Origin: Amphichorda felina | Lineage: Eukaryota > Ascomycota > Sordariomycetes > Hypocreales > Bionectriaceae | Assembly: GCA_016490725.1 (NCBI GenBank) | Contig: JAEMHR010000079.1 | Span: forward strand, 44,710 to 108,709 | DNA: 64,000 nucleotides | Direction of reading: 5' to 3' | Shown: piece after piece, positions 36,012 through 48,788 of the stretch | How the letters are laid out: every line of letters starts with the position of its first letter | How positions within the stretch are numbered: the first letter of the stretch is position 1 | The notes under the pieces: model-generated | What the model saw: the letters and a program-made list of their open reading frames with translations, nothing else | Told to the model about the DNA's origin: nothing | Databases searched by the model: none | Made by a program: the position numbers and the translations under genes

Positions 36012-37361
36012 TCAATCAGACTCGTCATCGTCGCTGTCAGTCCCTGAGCTGCTTGTCGGCGAATCGTCGTCATCATCCGCCTCATCCTCATCCTCATCAA
36101 AGCTCTCCTCAGCAACCACATCTCCAACCACCAGCCCCCCAGACGGGCCGTCATCGTCCTCGTCATTCCCGCCAGCTCCCAAGCTGCTCTTATCATCCAC
36201 GTCGTTATCGCTGCCGACTTCTCCCTCCTCCAGCTCCGAGTCCTGCTTCCTTCGCTTCGCGGACCGTGGCCCCTTCTTTCCGGGCCCGTCCTTTCGTTTT
36301 GAGCTTGGGGGCTGACCACTGCGGGCCTTGGATCCAAGCACAAACCCCGCTGGGAGCGTCTCACCTTGTCGGAGGAGGTAAATCGTGGGAAACTCGAGGA
36401 CACTGGTGTTACGGAGGACGTCTCCAAGACAGTCATCCACCTCCAGCCTCGTCACAACCCTAGGCTCGTCCGACTTTTGTCGCGGGTTCGCAAGAAAGTA
36501 GTCGAATGCCCCTCTCTGCTGTTCATCCTTCTCGGACACCCACAGCCCCGACTCCAGCACCGCCGCCGTCGCTACCCATCTCCCCGTCGAAGGCTCCTGC
36601 AGCACATCTGCAGCCGTATTCCACGTCGAATCGTGAGGAAACTGTGAGTATAGACGTGCGCCCCGGATAGGTTTTCCGGCATCCTGCGGGCCCTTGGATG
36701 GCTTAGTCTGGGCCTCTGCCGCCACGGTGGCGTGGTACGCCTTGTAGAGCGGCTCGTCCTCCAACGTCTTCCCCAGTGTCCTCGTCGTCGTCTGACCCCC
36801 ATCCTCGAGCTTCAGCCACTCGACCTGCCAATTCACCCTTCCCGTCTTGCGGTTGAACGTCGTCTTGTTCTCCCGCTGCCTCTGCATCCCCGTCGGCGCA
36901 CACACCACCGTCACCCCGAGCGCCCGCAGCCTGCTGCCCAGCAGCCGCTCCACCCTCCTCGCGCCGGCGTTGGCCTCGCGCAGCTCCCGCGTCACCACGA
37001 CCTTGCGCTTGCGGCCGTCGCGGCCCGTCTTCCAGCGCACCTCGCGGACGGTGAGGGGCTCGCGGTGCAGCTCGCCGGCGCGCAGCAGCCCCTGGTCCTC
37101 GACGAGCGTCTTCTCGGCGCGCTGGACCGTCGTCTCGAGCCCGTGCAGGAAGTTGTAGTCGTGGTCGATGCCGGCGGCCGTGCGCAGCTGCTTGGGCGGC
37201 ACGTAGACGGTGGGATCGCGCTCGCCGCTGCAGTCGGACCAGGACTTGTGCTTGCGGATGCACGCCAGCGAGCATGTGCGCATTCCGCACCGTGGGCATT
37301 TGTACTTGGGCGCCGAGACGTGGCAGATGGAGCACAGCGATGTCAGTAGGGGGTCGGCCAT
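36012..37361 (-). CDS. BCD1: box C/D snoRNA assembly protein Bcd1 (HIT zinc finger)
   Basis: A single exon of 449 residues. The first ~45 residues form a HIT-type zinc finger: CSICHVSAPKYKCPRCGMRTC followed by C29, H33 and C39-type ligands. Next comes the central Bcd1 region (the run ERLLGSRLRALGVTVV and the W-rich section around WQVEWLKL). The C-terminal ~110 residues are disordered with basic blocks (KRKDGPGKKGPRSAKRRK, a likely nuclear localisation signal) and then a highly acidic Asp/Glu tail. Bcd1 is a nuclear factor needed for box C/D snoRNP biogenesis. The ATG at 37361 places the zinc finger directly at the N-terminus, as in relatives. Confidence 0.88.
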   Translation of the reverse strand: MADPLLTSLCSICHVSAPKYKCPRCGMRTCSLACIRKHKSWSDCSGERDPTVYVPPKQLRTAAGIDHDYNFLHGLETTVQRAEKTLVEDQGLLRAGELHREPLTVREVRWKTGRDGRKRKVVVTRELREANAGARRVERLLGSRLRALGVTVVCAPTGMQRQRENKTTFNRKTGRVNWQVEWLKLEDGGQTTTRTLGKTLEDEPLYKAYHATVAAEAQTKPSKGPQDAGKPIRGARLYSQFPHDSTWNTAADVLQEPSTGRWVATAAVLESGLWVSEKDEQQRGAFDYFLANPRQKSDEPRVVTRLEVDDCLGDVLRNTSVLEFPTIYLLRQGETLPAGFVLGSKARSGQPPSSKRKDGPGKKGPRSAKRRKQDSELEEGEVGSDNDVDDKSSLGAGGNDEDDDGPSGGLVVGDVVAEESFDEDEDEADDDDDSPTSSSGTDSDDDESD

Positions 37362-38155
37362 GGTGTTCGTCTTGGAGGGAGTCTTCTGTAGGAGGTGGGA
37401 AGTCGTAGCAGGCCGACGAGGTGAGGAGGCATTGGCAAAGTTGACGCGACCATGAGCTCCATCTCAACTTTTTTTCTGGATTGCCGCTTATCTTATCGCA
37501 CTAGTACTAATATCCCAAGACCAGACTTGACTGCGTCGACAAAGCTATTTGAACGGGGTGTTTCTCTTGATATGTCATATTATTCGTAAACATGGAAGAC
37601 TTAGATTGTTATAATAGAGTTTAGGTATCTTATGCCAAGTTTTGATGTCTCGTCGGTGGCTGAAGGTTATTGATCAGTTGCAGCTCTCATCCACGACTCC
37701 CTCTCTCTTGCCACCATCACGACTGATACATTAATTTGTCACTAGGTCCCATGATCTGAGTAGAACATGATCAAAATTTGAGCAAGATGGAATTGTCATT
37801 CAATGGCTCCATGCCAGACTAAGGAGGGACGTGAATGGAAACAACACCTCACTCCCCCTCGTACAAAATAGCACACTATGGCATGACTACTACTAAGATT
37901 GTGCGCGACTTGAAGCCCGTTAAATAATAAGCTTTCTCCACAATCATCTCTAAAGGGAATAAAAAAAAAAGGGCGACAAACGCAAAAGCGACATAATAAA
38001 CGCCAAGAGCCCGCAGGTTTTCATCCAAAAGCCGCCAATCAATCAAACTCGAAAGGATACAAGTACGACTCTTGCAATGAGAGTCTACTTCACACGCGGT
38101 ACAGGTGGGCCGTATCAAAGCCCAACTCAACGCTCAGCCACGCCTCCGGGGCAAT
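37362..38155. other. intergenic region
   Basis: The BCD1 promoter and the 3' flank of the DENN gene, both on the minus strand, in relatively AT-rich sequence. No gene is seen. Confidence 0.45.
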
Positions 38156-40915
38156 TTACCGGGTGCCACCCAGGGCACTGATCCGAGCACCGGAGGGACG
38201 GTGCAGGAGGGAGCCGGTGTGCTTGGCCACGAGGCCGTTCTCGTTGGAGCCGTCGTTGTCGCGCGCATCCTGAAAGTCCTCCTCGTCGTCCTCGACAATC
38301 TTGGTGGGAATGTCATCGCGCACCATGAAATGCTGGCTTCCCCGCTCAGGGGTTGTGGCCGTTGTCGAGGCAAACGACATGGCGGTGCTGCTCCGGTTGG
38401 GGATTAGATCCGGAGTGGGGGGGATGCTGGAAGCCCGTCCCGAGGGCTGGAGCATGCTGTCGTCGCCGGTCTCAGACGTGGCGGCCGAGTGACCGTCATT
38501 GCCATCCTCGCTCTGGGCGGCCGACAGGTTGCTCTGACGGCGGCTGCTGCGCAGCTCAGCGTCCTGAGCCAGCTGGAGGCTCTCGACGGCGGCCTGGCAC
38601 TGCTCGGCAATGTTGCGCACAATGTGGGCAATGGCGTCCGTCTTGTCCTTCAGGTGGCGATCAGCCACATCGACGAAGCTAGATGCCGACATGCGCTTCT
38701 CGCCCCGGGCCTTGACGGGCTTCAGCTTGCCGTTGTCGGCCGATTCCTCCGCCTCTGCCTCCTCCCTGGCGTTCTCCTCCTCATCGAACCCAGCCTCAAT
38801 CTCGTTGAGGAGCTCCTCGGGCTTAGTGAGGGACTGCACCAAGTGCTCCATGTGGTGGCTCTGGCCACCGACAAGGCTGCGAAGATGCAGCACCACACGA
38901 CGAGCCTCGTCTCGCTGGCGAAGGATGGTGCTGTTGGTGTGCTGCAGCTGGGCGAGCTCCTTCTTGTTCCTCTTGCGCTCACGCTCCAGCTCCTCAGCAA
39001 TCTCCTGCTGCAGGACAAGGGCCTCGAGGGCGTCGTCACGCTGCTTCTCGGTGCCGGTGAGACGGACCGAGAGACGAGCGTTATCGTCCTTCTGCTGGTC
39101 AATAAGACTGGCAAGGCGGCGATTCTCCTTCTTGTGGCTCTCAATCTTAATCTTGAGATCCTGTGTCTCCTTGGTGAGCTGTTCAGCAAAGGCCTGGAAC
39201 TTGAGGAACTGCTGCTTCCAGCTCTCGAGCTCCTCGACAAGATAGTTGTTGCGCTTGTTGACCTTGTTGAGCTCTGTGTCCATGCGTCCCTTGAGGTTGA
39301 TAAAGTCCTGCCAGGCCTCGAGAGCGTCGCGCGAGTACTGATTCCTCTCGCGGACAATCTCGTTGAGGTGGCGCATAGAGACCTTTGTCATTAGCGGCTT
39401 CTTCTGGGAGCCAGCAAAGACGGCCTTGATGCCAGTGTTGCGGCCGACCTTCTCGCAGACGTGGTCCATGACGGCCATGACCGAGTCCTGGTTCCACCAC
39501 TCCGGATCCTGGATGGACTCGACCTCGCCACGCATGACAATGATCTGACCAGCGGGGATGAGCTTACCACCTCCGTAGGCAGATCGAAGATGCTGAGGAA
39601 CACCAGAGGGCGTGACATCGCCGTTCAGAGACTGGGTCAGGCGGCTGACGAACTTGTTACGCTGGCTGGGGCTAAGAGCTGTCGGGGGGTCGGAGGTGAG
39701 GACGAAGTTGCGGTCGAGATCGACGACCAGGGCATCCGTCGGGGCTGTGAAAAGAGAGCGGCACTCGGCCGTAATACCTAGGATGTACGGGCCCGGCTCC
39801 TGGACAAGCTCAGCCGCGTGGCGAGCATGCACCACAGGGACGTACAGGCCACTCCATTCGTACACACGGACGCAGTATCGGACGGTCTCGGCAGCCATGG
39901 TCAGCATAGCAGGGTAGTGGCTGACGAAGATGATGCGGCGGGTGGGAGAGATGGCCGCCTCAACGACGCCAACAATGTTGGGGATAGACAGGCAGGAGAA
40001 CAGAGGCCACATGGCAAAATTCTGGAAGCCGGTGGGCGAAGATGGGAACTGATAGCACAGGGCATAGTCCTTCATGTCGATACGGACCAGGTCGTTCAGA
40101 CGGGGAGCGGGAAAGCTCAGGATACGGGAGACCTCCTCAGCGTGGAAGAGGTTGGTGGCCTTGTTCCAGTGGATCCACATGCCGCGGAGGTAGTCGCCCA
40201 GGAGGTTGTAGAGCGGGTATCGCGAAAGGAAGGACAGACAGTAGGGGATCCAATAGGTCTCATCGTGGTTATCGTAGAAGTCGGTCTCGGTCCTCTTTCT
40301 CAGATCGCGGATCGTCTCTGCCCTCTTCTCGTCGGCCCGCGACCAAACACGCAAAGAAATACCGTACAGGGTGTGAGAAGAGTCCTGCTGGAGGACAAAG
40401 GCGTGGTGAACGCAATGGGGCTGGCTCCGGCCAGTGCAAATCTCGACATCGTGAGGGAAGCAGGCCTGAGTAGGAGGATTAGCATCAGCTCACCACGAGC
40501 ATTGCGAGAATAAGTGGTGACCTACCTTCATGGCGGCGTGCAACGCGCGGGCAATCTCATTATCCTGCTCAAGCCTGGGGCTGCTACCGAGAATCTCTGG
40601 CAGCCAGAACTGGCCGACGGCACCCTTCATATGGCCAATTTTTCCCTGAGCGGGCGCGGGAGCCTTGACCCATTGTGAGGGCTCGCGGCCGACACCGCAG
40701 ACCATGTAGGCATGGGTGAGAGTCTTGGGAGTGCGCTGCTGGGGCTTGGAGGCGAGAGTCGCGGGCGCGGGCTGGGTGATGCGCGAGTGAAGAGAAGAGG
40801 TACGGCTGGGAATCAGTAGGTTGTCAGCGCCCTGGTCGCGGGTGCTGGGCCGGCCATCACGATCGCTCGTCCGAGGGCGGGTGAAGGAAGAATGGTTGTT
40901 GAGAGAGGGAGCCAT
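38156..40915 (-). CDS. DENN-domain protein with C-terminal coiled coil
   Basis: Two exons (40915-40526 and 40465-38156) with a 60-bp intron give 899 residues. The N-terminal ~60 residues are disordered. The upstream DENN portion includes HAYMVCGVGREPSQWVK and the spliced run CFPHDVEICTG; the central DENN includes YVPVVHARHAAELVQEPGPYILG and VVDLDRNFV. DENN proteins are commonly exchange factors for Rab GTPases. A long coiled coil covers about 505-690, with a Ser-rich, partly acidic tail after it. Fungal orthologues are conserved but poorly characterised. The Rab partner is not readable from the sequence, so a role in vesicle traffic is family-level inference. The start at 40915 (MAPSLNNH) is the first ATG before the first conserved block. 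Confidence 0.87.
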
Positions 40916-43828
40916 AGCTGCTGGGTTGGGCGAGGGCGAGCAAGCGAGACCTCGCCTGCTACTGCTCCTGGCTGATTTGGATGAAGCTGCTCCGAGGATG
41001 CTCTCGAAAAGGAGGGACTCAACGGGCCATCCGACTGAGGGATTGGGCACACGAGGAGACCGCGAGGAAGAAACGAATGTGAGATATGGTGAACCTGTGG
41101 GTGTGAGAGGGGAGAAGGGGAGGAGAGGCAAGGGAAGGGTCACTGGGGAGTTTGTCAGAGAGTCGAAACGAGGGTGAAGCAGTGCTGCAGACGCTGGGAG
41201 GCAAGGGTGGAAAGGGATGAAAGTCCGCACCGTTCTGGTCTCTGCCTTCACAGGCCCATCCCAAGCATCAACCTGGAAGCATCCAGGCACAATTGGTGCA
41301 CAAGCAGGGGCAAATGCAGGGGAGCCCTGCAGCTATCCAGGTACCGCGGGAACTGCGACCCACCGTTGTTGCTTCTTTGGGTAAGGGACGAATGATATGC
41401 GGTACCTAACATCTCACCACATGTCTCGCGTAACTCCAGGTACCTCCAGCTCAGACACGGGCTGCGACAAGTGGGGCTTTCCCACATTGGGGATGGCCTC
41501 CTCAGGGTGACCTCGAGGACCGCCATGTGCTGCACCCACTGGGCCATCCCACTGTGATTCCGTCCGAGCAGCACTGCAGCTGCTGTAGCCGGTCGGAACA
41601 GAAGGTGCAGATGCCAGAAGGCGCAGAAGGTGCAGGGGACCATGTGGCCGCGAATTTGGCCAAGGGTGCACGGCCAATCGACGCTTCTGCAGTCTTAGGG
41701 GGCCCAGCGTGGGAAATTGTTGCTCACTTTTTAGTGCTGCAGATGATCGGGATTTGGCGGTTGGGATTGGAATCTTTGGATTCTCAATCAGGTCGCAGAT
41801 GATATACTCGCGTTTGTGGATGACTCGCCCCGTACTCCGTAGTGACGTCGGTAGAGTGAACGGTCAAAGGGTCGAAGGGGTGGGAGGGGGGGCGAAAGGG
41901 TCCTGAGAAGAAAAAAAGAAAGACTGCTACGAGACACGCCTCAAACAAACGGGCGCTGTCAGCCTCTACCTTACATACTATCTAGTACGAGTACGAATGG
42001 AGGCGTCGAGTCTGTCTCCCAGCCTCGACGGGTCTCTCGCCGTTTGTACACAAGGACCAGGGCTCCTCTAGGCGAACAAGTCCGCTGGGACAACAAGCTG
42101 GCTACACGTCTCTTCATGATTCTACTACAAGCATACGTTGTACTCGTAGTACCACGCACTGCATGCATATTGTTATCGAGGCTGGAGTTACTACGATATA
42201 TTATTATCTAGTAGCATAAGAAAACATCGTACTCGTAATAGTCGTACTGAGCTTGGAACTATTCGTGCTTCACTATATCGGCTGTTTCATGCACAATGAC
42301 TAGGCGTGCTATGCGGGCATTGGCGCCTGCACGAGCCAAGCCACCAAAGCAAAACATACATTAAGGGTACATAAGTAGCCGTATAACATGCATTTGCATT
42401 GCTTCTGGCCAAACTCAGGGCCCGGTAAGTGGCAGCAAACAAAGGGCATTAGGGCAATGGACACAGCGGGCTTTCCCGCACCTGTACTACAATGGAGCAG
42501 CCGTCTTGCCGTGCTCGGGTGGCTTTCGTTGCCTCTCCATGGGCCCATGCCAGCAAGCCCCCACCATCTCCACCGTCGATCCCTGCTCTCTCGACCTCGA
42601 GTCTGTTGCCTTTGACTCGTTTCAGCATGAGGCCCGAGCTTGAAGAAGAACTGTGTCCCGGGCTACTGTCTGGATTGAGACAAAGACACAGGGCTGCCCG
42701 CAGAGGATGGCAAGCAGTGGCAAGCGGCAACGCCTATCACCTGCAGTCGACGAAAAGCGTCAGGATCGTCGTCAACAAAAGGCTCATCGAAGGCAAAGTG
42801 TCTGGCCAACTCGAGAAGCTCAGAGGCCCTGTTGGGAATCTTAGGGCCTTGGGGCCTTGGGAGCTTGGCGCTGGCACCTGCCAGATGATTGATGATGGGT
42901 TTGTTTCAAGTGACGCGCCTTTATTCTTCCGGCTCGCTGCCGCGCTGCAGCCTGCAGTTGTGCCACCCATCACCAACCAAATCCGAATCACCACCAACGC
43001 CGAAATCTCATCACATGGCGAGATTCGCATCCAATCCTACAATCTCGCTCTCCTGCTCGCCTATCGCCGTTGATTCAAACGTACTCACATCTCACCCGCC
43101 GTGACAAAGTTGTCTTGTTGTCTGACCAACTGAAACACTCCCGACTCGAGTCCCGAGGCTCCCGAATTCGTCGAGAAGAAACTGGAGAATGGAGATTTCC
43201 CCAGCGACCCAACAGGCCCCTCAACCCCTGTCGATTAATCAAACGGATCCCCGTTGCCAATTGCCATCCCCGTCGACTGTTGATGAGTGTCAACTCTCAG
43301 ATGTCTTTTCGACGCGACTGACATTATTCGTATCAGCGGCCCCTTTCTGCTATTCACCGAGACGGAGAACTCGCCGCCGACTCCCACGCGTCCCCGACGC
43401 GATGACAAAAGGATCATTTCCGGGGATAACGCTTCTTCGACCAGAGAATCAAACAATACGGGACGGTATCCGTATTCGCCCACAATCATACCCTTCCCCA
43501 TCGGATGAGCTGTCATTTCAATCACTCATCATTACAATTTGTGTTGCGGAATTGTCCAGGCCCCATCATCCCACGTGTTTGGATCCTGGGCCCATCAGCT
43601 AATCTTCTTCATTTCATTCTGCAGTGCCGATCTTGGGAGTTGCTTTCCGAGGGGAATCTGGAGGGCGAAGAGTAATACTACTCCTAGGTTACCCACCAAC
43701 TTGCCTGTCTCGGCCAGTAATACTCGTGCTATGTATCGGAGTAGGTAGTGCGGATATCTTGTACCACTACGGAGTACCTACTACGAGTGCAACAACATAC
43801 TACTTGTACTCGTACATGACATGCTGGT
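40916..43828. other. 2.9-kb intergenic region
   Basis: No gene is supported. Short overlapping frames lack motifs. It contains TACTCGTA-type motifs at 41986, 42141, 42230 and 43807 and TACTCCGTA motifs at 41833 and 43768. The part next to 40916 is CT-rich on the minus strand and should contain the promoter and leader of the DENN gene. Confidence 0.5.
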
Positions 43829-45526
43829 CTAGAGCTTATACCGGAACGCCTTGTTCTCTCTGTCAGTCCTGTCGTGGAAGCCGATCTCCTCTGAAGGCTC
43901 CTGGCTACTCTCAGTGGCGCCTTGGCTGGCCTGGTGTGCGTCGCGCTGTCTATTTGACCACCACATCCACAACCCGACCAGGGCCGTGAAGAACATGGAC
44001 GCCGCATACACGCCAACCAGCGCCTTGATGGCCGTCATATACCGCGGCGCCTCGGACGTCTTGAACATGAAGGGGCCGATGATGTTGCCTCCCGCATAGC
44101 ACACAAAGTTGAGCCCGTTGACCGTCATGCGCTTCGTGTGCCCGGCAAAGTTGGCTGCGATGATGAACCAGTTGAGAATGATGGCCGCTCCGATGATGCC
44201 CTGCAGCCAGCAGCACGCTGTCAGCGCGAGCGGGTGGGATATGGGGATCAGCGCGATGCCAACGATGCCCGCCAGCGAGGGGATCTGCACGACGGTGGCT
44301 GTCAAGACAGACGTGTTGGGCACCCGGGACACGAAGTAGCCGGCCGCAACGGTGATGACGAGCTGGAACGCGCCGTTGGGCAGCTGCCAGAGGACCGTTT
44401 CGGTGGGACTGTACCCAAAACCGGCCACCAGAGCGCTCATGAAGTTGGTGATGCTGCCGTTGATGATCCCGATGCAGATCTGCTGCCCGGCGATGAACCA
44501 CACGCGAGGCTCCAGGAAGGCCTCCTTGATCTGGTAGGGCAGGATTTTACCGTGCTTGATGCCCGTGTAGTTCTCGGACACGCGCCAGACGGAGACAACC
44601 TTTTCCTCGTGAGTGAAGAGCTTGAAGTCAAGCGGGCTCGAGGGGAACAAGAACATGGCCATCGTGCCGACAGCAATGGTGATGACACCGACAACCTGCG
44701 ATTTCTTTTATCAGAGCGACAACGTCCGTGTAGTGCTGGTATAACGTCCATGGGGCTACTGACCAGGAACACCAGCTGCCACGATGCCAGGTTTTGGTTA
44801 TGCGTGTGGCCCAGACCCCACGAGATGCCGGCACCCAGCATCAAAGCCACACCATTACAACCCAGCCAGATGCACATCCTCAGCGGCTGCTCATCCCTCC
44901 TCCAGAACATGCTCGTGATGAGCATCCACGCGGGGCCGATGCACGCCTCGAAGGTGCCCAGCAGGAACCGCAGGATCATGAGGCCGGCAAAGTTCTTGGC
45001 ACCCACGGTGGCCACGAGCAGCATGCCCCAGATCAGGATCATGGTGGAGATGAACTTGCCAATGGGGAACATTTGCAGGGCAATGTTGGATGGATAGGAG
45101 CCTACAAGGTAGCCAATGTTGGCGATGGAGGCGATCCACGAGTACTGGTTACCCACGAGCCCGAGGTCGGCGCGGAGGCCATAGGCGCTGGCGTAGTTGA
45201 GCGTCTGCTTGTCTAGGAAGGACATGAGATAGATGCAGCACATCTGCGGTACGGTAAACTTTGTGGATTCTCCACCCAGCAAGACACAGGGTACGCCTTA
45301 CAGCCGGTAGGATGGTAAAGTCAATCTTTCTCAGGACACGAGCGGCGATGATGTCGCGCTCGGCTGGATCCATCTGCTGAGACTGGTAGAAGTAGTCGAG
45401 TCCAATGTCCGTGTGCGTCATCTCCCCTGGGGCCATAGGTTCCTCCTCGCTCATGGTAACCTCGTTCTTGGGGAGGCTTGATGCGGCCTTGGGCTCGTCT
45501 TTGGGGACACCGGCAGCTTTAGCCAT
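43829..45526 (-). CDS. MFS transporter, allantoate permease (Dal5) type
   Basis: Three exons (45526-45302, 45243-44764, 44695-43829) give 523 residues with about 12 hydrophobic helices, an N-terminal hydrophilic region of ~65 residues and a cytosolic C-tail. The first helix region reads YLMSFLDKQTLNYAS, followed by GNQYSWIASIANIGYLVGSYP, characteristic of the anion:cation symporter branch that includes yeast allantoate/ureidosuccinate permease Dal5 and vitamin/carboxylate permeases. Substrate specificity cannot be assigned; a nitrogenous or carboxylate compound is likely from the family. It is followed downstream by amide and amino-acid enzymes on both strands, but 1 kb of spacer separates them, so functional linkage is only suggestive. 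Confidence 0.88.
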
Positions 45527-46561
45527 GGTAGACGAATATTCAGCACGAACGAGCTATCAAGAGGGCGAGGCTGACGAGAGTCTACAAGATGATTCTCATC
45601 AGACGACCTTACCCAGCAGTGAAGTGCGACACCAGATATACATAGGAAGGGCGACTGTCTCACTCAGATGAGGAGGTACGAGGCGGGTGCATAGATCGCC
45701 TGATCTGCGCTCGACCACTCGCTATCAAGCCCCTCATCCGTGGCATCGATATCTGGTCTCTTCCTCGTCTGGCGATGCCCTAAGAGCATGCCAGCATGGG
45801 TACAATAGCAGTACTCGTACCAACTACCAACGGATGGAAGCGACGGACGCCATAATCCAGACCAGATCTCCACGATAACCGGGTCTCAAAGGCCCTAGTA
45901 CTGCCACTAGGACGTTGTGAGTTGCCGGCTTTTGTCGGCGAAGCTGGAACGGCCCTTGTCTCAAAGTCTTATCGGGGTCGTCGTATGGTCGTATAGGGTA
46001 TTATCCCTGCACATCAGAGTGTGCGTCGTTTGGGTGAATTTATGAATTGGTCCGAGGATCGGCATCCTTGGCCAAGTCCAGCTCTCAACTTTGGACTTGC
46101 ACGCTGCGACGTCCAGGGGCACCATCGCAAGTACGCGTAGTATTCATATCGGCAAGAAGAGACGTTTAGTACAGAGTACAGCGGTTCAATTGCGGGGTCT
46201 TGTGCCTCTAGTCGGCCATCTCCCCGTCTAGTATACCCTAGTACCTAATAGAACCCAAGAATTCTACCTCGATCAGCATGCCGGGATAAGTTCAAAGAAT
46301 GCTGGAGCCATGCCGTCATATCTAGGCCGCCAGTTTCGATTCTACCTTTCATGTATGGATAAGAGTACTACTGGGTACGCATCTCAGGGGCCCAAGGTGC
46401 CTCTCCTCGCCGCCACGGCGCTGCTGCCGGGCATGTTGCCGTGCGGGGAAGCACGTATCAGCTGTAACGTCGTCGACTGAATAATACTTCGTATTTAAGA
46501 TACGGAGTCGTGGCCGTGATGAGGGGTCCCCGGGTGGCAAACTCTCCAGAACAAAGCCAAC
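45527..46561. promoter_or_regulatory. divergent promoter region, transporter/acyltransferase
   Basis: About 1 kb separates the divergent starts of the MFS transporter and the AAT-like hydrolase, so both promoters lie here. It contains a TACTCGTA motif at 45812. No gene is seen. Shared regulation is possible but not shown. Confidence 0.4.
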
Positions 46562-47695
46562 ATGCTCGAGATACGTTGCTCTGGGACGCCGTACGAGGTA
46601 AGATACCCCCCCGAATGATCCTCACGACCAGTAATCACGAGCGTGGCTAACAAAACCCCCTAGATCGGCTTTCAGCATGGCTCGGCGGCAAAGCCCCTAG
46701 TTGCAGGGTCGATGGCCTTCTACGAGGACCTGTTCAAGCAGAGCTGCAACCTAGACTGGCCCGACGTGTGCAAGGAGGCGCTGCGCTACACGCCCACGCT
46801 TGAGACGCTCTGCCCACGGTATTTGGACGAGATGCGCGGCGTGGCCGACGGTGCGGGCGTCAGCCTTGTCGACATTATCGCGCTCAACGTCCGGACCGAG
46901 ATCACCTTTGGCCTCTTCACCCACCAGCCGTCGACTCCCGTCAAGATGGACGGCTGCACCGCCCTGTCCTGTAAAGACGACGCGGGGACATCCTTCTTGG
47001 CCCAGAACTGGGACTGGATGAGGGAGCAAGGCCCCAACCTCGTCGTCTGCCACATCTCCCAGCCCGGCACCGGCATACCCGACATCTCCATGGTGACCGA
47101 GGCGGGCGTCATCGGCAAGATCGGGCTCAACAGCAAGGGCGTTGGGGTGTGCCTGAACGCCATCCGAGCCCGCGGCGTCGACTCCTCCAAGCTGCCCGTC
47201 CACCTCGCCCTCCGCACCGTCCTGGAGTCCCCCTCGCGCGAGGCCGCCGTCGGCAGCCTGAAGAGGACGGGCGTCGCCGGCAGCGCGCATCTCCTCGTCG
47301 CCGACGAGACGGGGTCGGTGGGCCTCGAGTGCACCATCGGCGGGCTCCAGGAGCTGCCGATGGACGACCAGAGCCGCGTGATCCACTCCAACCACCTGCT
47401 GCTGGACCACCCGGGTGTGGATGAGCCGCCCTGGCTGCCGGACTCTCTGCTCAGGGCCCCGCGTCTCCGGCAGCTTGTCGAGGAGCAGTTCTCGGCCGCG
47501 CCCGTGACGGCGGAGGGGATATTCGAGCTGTTCAAGGACGAGGACGGCTACCCTGCAGCTATCAACAGGAGTCAGGTGGGAGAGTCGTACTTCGAGACAT
47601 TGTTCAATATCGTCATGGATCTGTCGGCAAAGACCGCTATGGTTTCTTTTGGCCGGACTACTGAGTACAGTGAGAGGGTTCAGTTTGCGTTTTGA
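46562..47695 (+). CDS. isopenicillin N acyltransferase-like Ntn hydrolase
   Basis: Two exons (46562-46597 and 46664-47695) give 355 residues, almost the length of Penicillium PenDE (357). The family is made as a proenzyme that cuts itself before a cysteine, which then becomes the nucleophile. Here the cleavage site is Gly109-Cys110 in MDGCTALS, matching the known Gly-Cys in DGCT. Other family marks are GFQHGSAAKPLV after the intron and AQNWDWM, which helps form the active-site pocket. The C-terminus (RVQFAF) has no PTS1 tripeptide, so unlike penicillin-producer PenDE the enzyme is probably not peroxisomal by that signal. There are no ACV synthetase or IPNS genes nearby, so penicillin synthesis is unlikely. 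An amidase or acyltransferase on another substrate is inferred. Confidence 0.88.
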
Positions 47696-47900
47696 ATAGT
47701 TTGATAGTGACGCCATTCATATGGTCGCCAGACTATGGATCTATGAAAGGATATCCCAAGTTATATATGCATTTTGCTCCTAAATATCCAGATGAAGGTA
47801 GAAAACAAAACATATCTAGTATTTCGTAAACTAGGATAACTATCAAGGTCTGGTACTCATGTCTCGTATCAAGAACGTTCATCGTCCGTCGCCAGGGTCG

Positions 47901-48788
47901 CTAGATATCATCCAGTAGGAACCGCCAGAAGGATTTGCATACTTGCAGACCGTCGTGGTGCTTCTCCGCCCTCGAGATGCCCGATTCATACAGCTCGTCC
48001 GAGAAGACCTTCTGGTCATGCCGCACGTTCAGTATGTTGCTCATGATGAAGCCGCTGAACTCGGGGTGGGCCTGGAGGGATATCACCCTCTTGGGGATGT
48101 GGAGCCCCTGGATCTCGCACACGGGGCTGTGGCCGAGGTTGATGGCACCCTCAGGAAGAGTCTTGACAATGTCCTGGTGCATCTGGTGAAGATGCTGTTT
48201 CTAGTGTCAGCACGGCACTACCCTACTCAAGGGGGAGGCCAAGGGGAGCCTGGAAGAGGACGACCCACCAGCTTCTCGACGCCAAAGATCTTCTGGCCCT
48301 CGGAGGTGAGGTCGACCTGATCCACCGACACCTCCCAGACGCCTGCGTTCCTCTGGACCTGGGCTCCGAGGGCTCTCGCGATGATCTGGTGGCCGAAGCA
48401 GATGCCGACAAAGGCGACCTGGGTGTTCTGGTACGCGTCACGGACGTAGTCGACCAGTCGGAGCATCCATGGCTCGTCCTCGAAGGCGTTGTGCCCTGCA
48501 ATGCCATTAGCCTGGCCTCATACCTCCATAGCAGCAAGTTCGCGTCCACATACTGCTTCCCGTGAGCATGAGGCAGTCGACGCTTCCCGCTGGCGGGAGA
48601 GTGCCCATGTCGACCATGTTGGAGGTTATCACCTCGAGGTCGATGTCGCCGCGGCCGCCATCCTGGGTGTACGCCTCGAGGCCGCGGCGCACAAAGGCGT
48701 CAAAGATGGCGCCGTAGGTGCCCAGCTTCTCGACGACGGGCGCGATGGGCGTGTCGCACTCGAGGACGGCGAGTCTGAATTTGCGCAT
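47901..48788 (-). CDS. class I glutamine amidotransferase-like protein
   Basis: Three exons (48788-48554, 48495-48269, 48194-47901) give 251 residues. The start is the ATG at 48788 (MRKFRLAVLECDTP); a more upstream in-frame ATG at 48848 exists but adds non-conserved sequence. The nucleophile elbow GICFGHQ puts the catalytic cysteine at 111, and the C-terminal AHPEFS supplies His197 and Glu199, completing a class I triad. LTGSRHNAFEDEPW, with the intron splitting the Arg codon, is typical of fungal GMP-synthase-like stand-alone amidotransferase domains. There is no synthetase partner domain, so the acceptor is unknown; a gamma-glutamyl peptidase-type activity is another possibility. It converges on the AAT-like gene with about 205 bp between stops. 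Confidence 0.85.

Noticed and set aside
46562..47695. penicillin biosynthesis cluster
   Set aside because: Only the acyltransferase-like gene is present; ACV synthetase and isopenicillin N synthase are absent and the PTS1 signal is missing.
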